Below are positions 52,047 through 60,182 of a stretch of DNA of 64,000 nucleotides, piece by piece. The notes under the pieces are model-generated. The model was not told where the DNA came from. It did no database searches and saw only the letters and a program-made list of their open reading frames with translations. The DNA lies in contig CM020620.1 of the NCBI GenBank assembly GCA_009829735.1, positions 2,917,447 to 2,981,446 of the forward strand, written 5' to 3'. Every line of letters starts with the position of its first letter. Position 1 is the stretch's first letter. The DNA is from Pyropia yezoensis (lineage: Eukaryota; Rhodophyta; Bangiophyceae; Bangiales; Bangiaceae). Made by a program: the position numbers and the translations under genes.

Positions 52047-53880
52047 GCCGGTGGAGGTGGCTTGTGGCGATTGTACACTACGGTGGCTGGCTGCAGGGGC
52101 CGGCGGTGGTGTACTGCGGTGGTGGGCCGCTGCAGGGGGCCGCTTTCGTGGCCGGCGACAGGGGCCGGCGGTGGGGGCCAGCTGTGACGGCTGGCGGCAG
52201 CGGTCAATGCGGGGTGGCCTGCGGCGGTGGGTAGCGGCGGTCTGGCGCTTGAGGAAGTTAACAAGAGCGACTAAGAAGCTCTTTCAGATGGGCCACCCCT
52301 CTCCCCATCAGTTCATCCGTTTACTTCCGCCGTGCAAAAGAAGTCTCCATATAACAACTCTGGGTGCCCGGTTCATTGTCAAATGCCTGGTAACGGGGGG
52401 GGGGGGGGGGGGGGGGGCCCGTTTTAAAGGTTCGGCCACTCGAGGAGCCATTATAGAGCCAGCTAAGAGCCCAGAGTGTGCCAGTCCCTGCACGCGTCGT
52501 GCACGTAGGCGGCAGGGGCGAGCTGCCGCACCCCACGTGCAGCCGGGAGGAGTGGTGAAAGAAGATGGTGGGCAGCCGCAGCCTGCGGCAGTGGCCGGCG
52601 GGTGTGCCTTGCGGCTGGGGCAGGTGAGGGTGGCCGACGTGGGTGACCGGCGGAGATTGCCTGCGGTGGTGGCCTGCTGCGGCTGCGGAGGCGGTGGCCT
52701 GCTGGGGTGGCCGGTGGGGGTGGCCGGCGGCGGCGCTCGGCGGCTGTTGCATGAGGCAGTGGCCTTGGGGTTGGCTGGCGTGGTTCGCCAGCGGTGGTGG
52801 CTGGCGGCAGTGGCGTGGGGTGGCTGCCGGCGGCGGGGACAGGAGGCTGTGGCCGGCGGCAGTGGCCTCCGGGATGGCTGGCGTGGTTGGCCAGCTGTGG
52901 TGGCTGGCGGCAGTGGCGTGGGGTGGCTGCTGGCAATGGCGTGGGGTGGCTGCCGGCGGCGGGGACAGGAGGCTGTGGCCGGCGGGGGTGGCTGGCGGCG
53001 ATGGTCAGCGGTGGCGATGGCGACCTGAGGTTTCATGCGGCTGTAACCGGTGCCGATGGTCGGTGAGGGTTGCTGGCCAGGATGGCCGGTGGTTAAGGGG
53101 GGAACCGGCTGATGTAGCGGCGAAAGAGCGGCTGCTACCGGCGTGGGTGCGGCTGGTACCCGTATAGAGGGGCGTCTGCTGTGGCCGGCGCGGCGGCTGC
53201 TAATGTGGGGAGGGGGGCGGTGGCTGGCACTGGCGGGGGAGAAGGGTCGGTGGGTGCCACCGGTGGTGGGTAGCTGCTTTCGGTGGTGGGCCGTTGCTAC
53301 TGAGGGCGAGGCGGCTCCTCCCGCTGCTGCAGCCGGGGAGGGGGGGGGGGGGGGGGGGAGGGGAGCTGCTGGTACGCATGTGCAGGGACTGCTACCGATG
53401 GGGGGCCGCTGGTACCGGCGGAGGGTGCGGCTGCTGCAGTCAGGCGGACGGCACAGTGCTTGGGGTTTCCACGTGCCAATATGCCCGCCCCCCCCCCCCC
53501 CCCCCCCCCCCCCCCCCAGGCTGTCCCCCTCCCCCCCCCATCCCAGCCCGCATTCCTCAAATTCTCTCAGTGACTGTCTTGGCCGTTGTTGCCTACACGA
53601 CCTGGGAAGGCCCTCCGGCTGGAGCAGCGTCGTGGTGGAGATGCAAAGTTAAGTTGACGACAAGGGGGGGCTTAGATGAATCAAGCAAAGACGCCCGGTC
53701 CGAGTTGTACAGCGCGTACAGGGCAGTCACCATCGCCCAATCGGGCGCGTCGGGTGGTGAATGTACAGAAAACCCATCATACCAGAGTAGAATTGAAGGG
53801 GATTTGGGGGCCCCTACACCAATAGAAACGCTGTACCAGCGACCAGCCTCCGCAGTGTATAAAGGCGATGAGGGCTAAAG
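51032..53880. other. GC-rich minisatellite region without a clear gene
   Basis: It holds G runs (51111-51136, 52009-52045, 52398-52418, 53341-53358), a C run (53488-53518), and GGCGG/GTGGC minisatellites at 51790-52230 and 52540-53130. Within the latter, a block with GGTGGCTGCCGGCGGCGGGG at about 52819 recurs at about 52948. All open frames here are Gly/Trp/Arg-rich by-products of the repeats. Unique sequence at 51250-51720 and 52260-52540 shows no gene I can support. Confidence 0.5.
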
Positions 53881-54280
53881 GCGATGGGAGCCGTCCACCA
53901 CAGGAAAAGCATGGTCGTGGGCGGGCGCACTGTCCGCCCCCACCAGGATACGCCGCAGCGTTTACAGGCGATGAGAGCCGTCCACCACAGGAAAAGCATG
54001 GTCGTGGGCGGGCGCACTGTCCGCCCCCACCAGCATACGCCGCAGCGTTTACAGGCGATGAGAGCCGTCCACCACAGGAAAAGCATGGTCGTGGGCGGGC
54101 GCACTGTCCGCGCCCACCAGCATACGCCGCAGCGTTTACAGGCGATGAGAGCCGTCCACCACAGGAAAAGCATGGTCGTGGGCGGGCGCACTGTCCGCGC
54201 CCACCAGCATACGCCGCAGCGTGTACAGGCGACGAGAGCCGTCCACCACTGGAAAAGCATGGTCGTGGGCGGAGCGACCA
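53881..54280. repeat. 87-bp tandem repeat, about 4.6 copies
   Basis: Unit starts are at 53881, 53968, 54055, 54142 and 54229, spaced exactly 87 bp, with very few differences. The unit is a multiple of three, so several frames stay open. On the minus strand the ancestral frame encodes HDHAFPVVDGSHRLYTLRRM per unit. The first unit read (54229) has TAC for Tyr, while the next ones have TAA. Confidence 0.95.
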
Positions 54281-54597
54281 AACTCTCGATGCACGCACAT
54301 CGTGTCAATCGAGGCCGGGTAGCCAGCTCCATGGAAAGACAAGAGTGGAGCGAGGACGTCGCGGTCCACGTTGCCACCGTTGCGACCACCGCCATAGGTA
54401 GGACAGTGGCGGTGTCCTTCGCCGGAACCACTACCAGATCCACCCCCGTTGCGGTCATCACCGCCACCACCGCCGCTGACACCGACACGCGTGCATCCGC
54501 CGTATGGACCACCGTCGCGACCAACACGGCCGCAACCAGAGCTACCGGTGCTGTCGTCGCGTTCGTGGCCATGATGGCCACCACCATTGGCGTCCAT
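54136..54597 (-). pseudogene. ParB-like gene fragment, second copy, running into its own tandem repeat
   Basis: From ATG 54597 (MDANGGGHHGHERDD) comes a Gly/Asp/Arg-rich stretch of about 80 residues, then LAPLLSFHGAGYPASIDTMC and FPVVDGSRRLYTLRRMLVG. This lines up with the ParB-like gene at 46.5 kb (QLRSYRDFGY...LLSVCADPE...LLVDGAHRLTALREL), including the Asp-Gly-x-x-Arg core and the RGG-like N-terminal part. The frame then repeats the core by the 87-bp duplication and stops at TAA in the second unit. The last repeat copy (about 53840-53880) still reads PHRLYTLRRLVAG. It is a degraded paralogue. The similarity was judged by eye. Confidence 0.5.
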
Positions 54598-54770
54598 CAC
54601 CGTCGATATGCCCTCGAACCGCCCAGAGGCCTCAGGTTGCCGTCGAGGACAACAGGGAACCGGGAAGGATTGTTCTTCGGCTGGAAAAAATCGCCAGCCG
54701 GAAAAAGGCGGTGTGGAAAGGCGGGGGACGTCCGTCGAGTAGAGGGGGAACTTTCCGACAGGACGACGGC

Positions 54771-55016
54771 GGTTGGCGGGAGTGAACAGGAACGGGACGC
54801 GCACAGCTGTACGTGTCACTCAGCGCCCTGTTCACAAGACCCGCCACCGCGCGGTTGGCGGGAGTGAACAGGAACGGGACGCGCACAACTGTACGTGTCA
54901 CTCAGCGCCCTGTTCACAAGACCCGCCACCGCGCGGTTGGCGGGAGTGAACAGGAACGAGACGCGCACAACTGTACGTGTTACTCAGCGCCCTGTTCACA
55001 AGACCCGCCAGCGCAT
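54771..55016. repeat. 82-bp tandem repeat, three copies, each hairpin-forming
   Basis: Units start at 54771, 54853 and 54935. Each begins GGCGGGAGTGAACAGG and ends CCTGTTCACAAGACCCGCC, so every unit can fold into a stem with arms of about 15 bases and a central GTACGTGT segment. Confidence 0.88.
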
Positions 55017-55175
55017 CCGACAAACGATTTGTGGGGTGTGAAAAAATCAACAACAAACAAAGCTGCTCATGCCATTACACAACCATTTCAGTGGGATTCA
55101 ACAGTAACAAGTACAGGGACTTACACTGACGAGTGTGCTGGGGAGGAAGCCATCAAGATCGGGGGGGGGGGTGCT

Positions 55176-55516
55176 GTCATGTACATGACGCGTCCCAGAT
55201 CGAGTGGCCCCGACCCCCAGACTTATCAACACAGCGGATCGGGCACTCGATCACATGAATGTGGTTCAAAGGCGGCTTGACCGTTTATTCGGTGCCAAAT
55301 CACGCGGACTGATGTCGGGAACGAAATCGACAGACATAAAATATACGGACGGTCGTGCCCATTTTTGCAGTCGATAACGATGGCGCATGATGCGGCACGG
55401 GTTTCTTTGCGGTTTAATGAAGAACGGTTCATGTGGTTGTGTTTTGTACAAAACCAGTGCGGCCGGAAAGAGCGACCTGGAGAACCAACACGCACTGGTG
55501 TCGTTATGTACATAAC
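55176..55516. repeat. Palindrome cluster 3
   Basis: Two sites: a variant GTCATGTACATGAC (55176-55189), just after a run of 11 G, and a perfect GTTATGTACATAAC (55503-55516). No gene is confidently placed within 1 kb on either side. Confidence 0.88.
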
Positions 55517-57359
55517 ACGGACCCGCCCTGGTTCCCTGTCTTGGAGAACGTCGGAACACGTAGTAATCGATCGTGGTATGCATTTCATGCCACGTGGAGT
55601 CCAACGAGAGTACTTGAATGCTGGACGCGTACTTGGATCACTTGTGCTCACTGAGCAAGAACGAAGCACTGGCAACGTTTACCATCCGACATTTCTACCC
55701 GGTGTGTGTCTGTGTGGATACACGGGCCACGCCTCACACAGTTGTAGCAGCAGGTGCATGGCCAGTGCACTGGACGAGGTACCACGCCCGCAGTGGACAG
55801 AACCGTGAAAGCATACGTCGCTTGGGTGTGAGAGTGTCCACGCGCCAGTCCTGTCGGTTCTGTGCGCAAGTTACCTCGTGATTGGTGCACAATGCCACCT
55901 GCTCACACGTCCCCTGTATGTAGGATACGAGCAAGGTACACCAGCGGATGCGTTGGGGAGAAACCCAGCGGTCTTGCAGCGTCGACCGGCGACGGGAGCT
56001 CGTCCATAGCTTCTGCCGCGCAAACCTGCCAAGCACGCCTGCGCACGCGCCGCGACCCGCCGGGAGGACAAGGACGCGCGCGCACCCGCCACTACCGGGC
56101 GGGATGCCAGATGCGGCGGAGCACTCCGCGGCGCCCCGACCGCCAGCCAAACACGGCGGCGCACCAGCGGCGGCCCAACGGCGGGGAACCAGCGGCGACC
56201 AGCCGGGTCGCGAAATGCACCCGCTCAACCGCTACGACCGGGCGGGAAGCCAGGAGCGGCCGAGCACCCGTGGTGGACTGCTAGACAGAACAGCCAGTTC
56301 GAGAACCCGCCGCGACCACCCAGAAGGCGAAGCGCGGCCAGGCACGCACCGCGACCCGCCGCAACGAGACGGCCGCCCAAAAAGGACCCGTGGAATGATC
56401 CGCCAGGAACCAACGGCCGTCCAATAGCAGTGGGGCACCAGCGGTTACCCGAAGGCCAGCCAAAAGCATCAGCGCACCCGCGGCGACCAGACGGGAGACC
56501 ACAAGCGTCCGAGCACCCGCGGCCACCCGACCGCCGGCCGAAAGTGGCTGAGCACCCGCGGCGACCAGCCGGAAGGCCACAAGCGGCCGAGCACCCGCGG
56601 CCACCCGACCGTCGGCCGGAAGTGGCCGAGCACCCGCCGCGACGCGGCGGACAGCCAAAAAGCGACGGCGCACCAGTGGCGAGCCGCCGGCAATGCAACT
56701 CAAAGCGCACGCGCGCGCAACGGTCCCGATCCGGCGGGCGGCAAAGGACGCCCGCACGCGCGCCGGCACCCACCCAGCCCGCGACGGTGAGCACATCGGG
56801 TGCCCCCATTGGCCCCAAGACGTGGTCCACTTTGGGGAGCACATAACTGACGGTACTTTTGCCCTCCCTCCTCATAGTTTAGAGAGAACAAGAGGCCTCA
56901 GAAAATGAAAAATACCATCTGACTCCCCCCAGTCTCCTCTACAAAATGGTATGTCGTACATATCATGCAGCGCACATAGACCAAGGATCGCATCGAGAAT
57001 GGTCGACATTACGTCCAGACTGGCTACGCTACAAAGTGCGTGGACACGCTGAGCGCTGAGCAGCACACGTGGCCTGCCTAATCGAGGGGTCTTGGACGCC
57101 GTCCGGCACTGCTGTAAGCGCGGTCGGGTCGCCCATGGAAACTACGGACACGTCTCGCATTGGCAAGATGCGACACTCGTTCCGGCCCCCTACCCTGCCA
57201 GCGATGTCTGTATATTGAAGCGGCCCGCACGCACGCCGCCCCCTCACCGTGAAGCCGCACCACCACGCTCCATTGTCGGGACGCCCGCTCACCCACGCCG
57301 TCGCACCACCACCACCCTCCTATGCGACTTGTCCGATCGTCGTCTAGACTTGGTTGGTG
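55517..57359. other. Intergenic and minisatellite stretch
   Basis: No gene supported. From about 55990 to 56680 it is a GC-rich minisatellite, strictly 39-bp periodic at 56511, 56550, 56589 and 56628 (units with GAGCACCCGCGGC). Multiples of three keep all frames open, which explains the long repetitive ORFs. A near-palindrome TATGTCGTACATA lies at 56950-56962. Confidence 0.55.
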
Positions 57360-57640
57360 ACCAGGGTTGATTGGGTCGGGGGGGGGAGAGGCGGGTGGGC
57401 GAGGGGGGGAGGGCGCCGCCGGGGAGGTGGATCGGCGGCTTGGCCGGGGGGGGAGCACGGGCGCGGCGGCTCTGTTGGGGGAGAGGGGCGGATCGCGCCA
57501 GCACGGCCGGCGCGGTTTTTCAAACGGCGCCGGCACCGCTGCTGGCGTGCCGCCCCCGAGCCGTGCCACCGCCCCACAGCCGCGTGGCCTCTTCCTTGCT
57601 CCTTGCCCTTCCCCCCCTCGCCCGCCTCCCGAGGTAGTGG
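57360..57640 (+). promoter_or_regulatory. Promoter/5' intron module, plus-strand copy
   Basis: Inverted relative to the copies at 24 and 48 kb but with the same order of blocks: GGGCGCGGCGGCTCTGTTGG, GGATCGCGCCAGCACGG, the hairpin GGCGCGGTTT...CGGCGCC (57505-57533), GCTGCTGGCGTGC, a C-rich stretch, then the acceptor-like CCCGAG/GTAGTGGCCAAG at 57634. ATG follows 110 bases later (57744). Confidence 0.55.
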
Positions 57641-57743
57641 CCAAGTCGGCGGGTGGTGGTGGCGGTGCGGTGCGTGTGTTGCCTGTAAGACGGGTTCTCG
57701 AGAGCAGCCGCCCCCCCGGGGAACGTTGCCGTCATGCCGGGGC

Positions 57744-58502
57744 ATGCGGCGCACAGCCTTCATGGTGGGGCGGCTCACTTTGCTGTCGATGTGCATTTTT
57801 GGCTTGCTCACGGGTGCCCCCGGCGCCGCCGCTTCCCGAATCAGCGAGGACGCCGCGGCAATGAGTCACGGCGGAATGGCCCTAGCAGCGGTGGCCGTGG
57901 CTGTCCAGTGGGAAAACCTGCACTGTGTGGCTGCCCGTGCGAGTGTCGGGCGCCCTCCGGCTCGGGAGCAGCCGGTGGCCTGCGAGCACGTGCCCACGGC
58001 CTTGCTCATTGCGTGTCGCGCCGTCTGTCGGCGGCTGCAGAGTTGTGGCCTGGCGGCGGACGCGGCGGAAGCCATTCAAGAGCCCGTGCGGCTGATCCAC
58101 TCTCTGATGGCGTTCAACGAGGCTGAGGGGCTGTCCGTCGCCGTTGCCGAGCTGGCCCTCCGCGCGGTGTGGCAGGACGCCCATCCCACCGTGCGCGCCG
58201 CCTCGTTTGTTTCCGTCCCAGACGTTGCGTCCATGCGGCGTTGCGTGGACGCGGCAATGACTCCCACCGGCACGGGCACGGGTGCACGGCCGTCTGCGGT
58301 TCGTATCCCGGCGGACCTGGCCGTTGTCAGTAAGTACCCCGACATGCACCTCGACTTGGAAGCTGGCACCACCGCGATAGCGGCCGCTGTCGCGGGAGAG
58401 GCTACGGGGCAGCACGTCGAGGAGGCGGCGGTCCCGGAAGCCTCTCCGCCGTCCCGACGCCGGAGTCTGCGCCTGGCCATGCGCAGCACACGAGGGCGAT
58501 AG
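57744..58502 (+). CDS. Protein of unknown function, paralogue 1 (possible cyclin-like fold)
   Basis: A 252-residue intact ORF from ATG 57744 (MRRTAFMVGRLTLLSMCIFG). It shares with the convergent gene at 59.5-60.1 kb the motifs FGLLTGAPGAAAS, VPTALLIACRAVC, VAVAELALRAVWQDAHP and SMRRCVDAA. The helical pattern with TALLIAC followed about 50 residues later by an AELALRAVW segment is reminiscent of cyclin boxes, but identity is too low to claim this by eye. The hydrophobic N-terminus could also be read as a signal peptide; because the paralogue has the same motif deeper in its chain, I prefer a buried helix. The tail is Arg-rich. A shared 5' module suggests co-regulation with the helicase and ParB-like genes. 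Confidence 0.65.
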   Translation: MRRTAFMVGRLTLLSMCIFGLLTGAPGAAASRISEDAAAMSHGGMALAAVAVAVQWENLHCVAARASVGRPPAREQPVACEHVPTALLIACRAVCRRLQSCGLAADAAEAIQEPVRLIHSLMAFNEAEGLSVAVAELALRAVWQDAHPTVRAASFVSVPDVASMRRCVDAAMTPTGTGTGARPSAVRIPADLAVVSKYPDMHLDLEAGTTAIAAAVAGEATGQHVEEAAVPEASPPSRRRSLRLAMRSTRGR

Positions 58503-59459
58503 TGGAGGTAAGGGCCCAAGAAATCTCTTCCGCCTTCTATTGTCTTTGACCCTGTGCCATGCATCACCCGGTACATCCACGCCGTGTCGGGAAACGCCCG
58601 TTTGGAGAGCGCCTACGGGAGCTCACACGACGACTCTCTTTGTCGTGTGTGCGGTAATCATGTAAGGGATGCTGCCTTTCCTGTTTGGGGGGGGGGGGGG
58701 GGAGGCGATTTCTCATGCCCCACCACTGAGAGCTACTTTGTCGCATGTGGAACGCCTCTGTGCCAACACTTGACCACATGTTCTGTCTATGGTGAAGGAG
58801 ATGTGGGCGGGGTGGAGGCGTGTCATGTTTTGCATAGATCATTCCCATGTTTCTACACGTTGTGTCCGTGGTCGTGTCCTTGGCCGACCGTGCGTTGGCG
58901 TTGTGTAGCGTGCCCCCGGCCCACCACCTGTACAAAAAACCGTATCGTCCACGCGCCCTACTCACCAATGCGGGCCACAATGGGGGGGGGGGGGGGGGGG
59001 GGGGGGGCAGGTAGACAAGTACATTTTCACCTTCTTCTCCTCGCGCAGCTGCGCTACGCGAGCGGCCGCGCCGCAATGGGCGACGCGACACACACGTCAG
59101 CCCACGCCCAGGCGCTCGTGCTGACCTGCTTGGCCGTCACTGCCCTCTTGCGCCTCGAAATGGGACCTCCACACGGGCTGAGGGCGTCTGGGGTACTCCG
59201 TGTCCGTCCCATGGACCACAAACAAAAGATCGGGGACCCCGACGAGGCCATGGCGTACAGTAGCTGCCAGATAGGGAGGGAGGGGGGGGGGGGGGGGGCG
59301 CCCGCAAGGGGCTTCGCAGGCAGCCGTGTGGGGGCCTGGACACGTGATGGACAACGCGATGGAAAACAATTAGTACAAGAACCACCCATACATCCCCACG
59401 GACACCCAGTACCCGTCGTGCAGACAAACCACCCACACAGTGCCGGGGCCGTGGACCTC
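58503..59459. other. Spacer between convergent paralogues
   Basis: No gene seen. G runs lie at about 58687-58702, 58982-59007 and 59281-59298. Some sequence at 59050-59300 may be a decayed third copy or UTR, but I cannot support a frame. Confidence 0.4.
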
Positions 59460-60116
59460 CTACAAAGGGACATTCGAAAAATAATCCCCCTCGGGATACC
59501 CACTCGCACTGAACAAGCCGGCGGGGGGGTCCAGCGCCGACGCGGGCGGGTCCCCATTGTCTCCGATAGGGGCCTTGGCAGCGTCCACACAGTGTCGCAT
59601 TGCAGAGACGTCCGCCGCAAATGCCGGTGCCACGTGTGCCACTGGCGGGTGAGCGTCTTGCCACACCGCCCGGAGGGCGAGCTCTGCAACCGCAACAGCG
59701 AGTCCATCGGCCGCGTTGAGTGCCACCACAGAGGAGATCAGCCGCAGGGGCTCTTCGTCGGCTGCTGCCCCTCGGGGTTTCAGACCCGATCCCTTCAGGC
59801 GGTCACAAGCGACCCTACAGGCAATAAGCATGGCAGTCGGTACATACTGGGCGGCCACATGCTCTGGCCGCGCCGCCGGCCGGGGGTTGTTGAGACGGCC
59901 AGGAACGGAGTACGTGTTGTCCCACTCAAGGGCAATAAAGATCGCCGCCGCAGCCATTCCGCTACGGCTCCTCCTCGCCGTGAGGTCGGTGACAGGGGAG
60001 GAGGCGGCGCCGGGGACGCCCGTCAGCAGGCCAAAAAACCGCAGCACGAGCACAAACGTCTCGACGGCACCGTGCAGAGCGCCACCATTGGCGGTATGGA
60101 TGGACAGACGCGGCAT
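59460..60116 (-). CDS. Protein of unknown function, paralogue 2 (possible cyclin-like fold)
   Basis: A 218-residue intact ORF from ATG 60116 (MPRLSIHTANGGALHGAVET); an upstream non-ATG extension exists. Shared motifs with paralogue 1, in the same order: FFGLLTGVPGAASS, YVPTAMLIACRVAC, VAVAELALRAVWQDAHP and SAMRHCVDAA. VETFVLVLRFFGLL and the TAMLIAC helix again suggest a cyclin-type helical fold at low confidence. It ends differently (SGYPEGDYFSNVPL). It faces paralogue 1 tail to tail, a layout left by inverted duplication. I did not find the shared 5' module upstream of this copy. Confidence 0.65.
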   Translation of the reverse strand: MPRLSIHTANGGALHGAVETFVLVLRFFGLLTGVPGAASSPVTDLTARRSRSGMAAAAIFIALEWDNTYSVPGRLNNPRPAARPEHVAAQYVPTAMLIACRVACDRLKGSGLKPRGAAADEEPLRLISSVVALNAADGLAVAVAELALRAVWQDAHPPVAHVAPAFAADVSAMRHCVDAAKAPIGDNGDPPASALDPPAGLFSASGYPEGDYFSNVPL

Positions 60117-60182
60117 CGTCACGAGTACCGCCCGCGGCGCACGGACAGGGCACACAAGGAATCCACCAGGGACAGGGCACAC

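Noticed and set aside
51790-53130. Gly/Trp-rich open frames on both strands
   Set aside because: They follow from GGTGGC-type minisatellites. All frames are open and none has unique protein-like sequence.
53881-54280. CRISPR-like array
   Set aside because: The 87-bp units are contiguous with no unique spacers, and the setting is eukaryotic.
56225-56875. A repeat protein (ankyrin-like) of 216 residues on the minus strand
   Set aside because: The 39-bp minisatellite keeps several frames open with equal repeat quality, and no frame shows a recognised repeat consensus.
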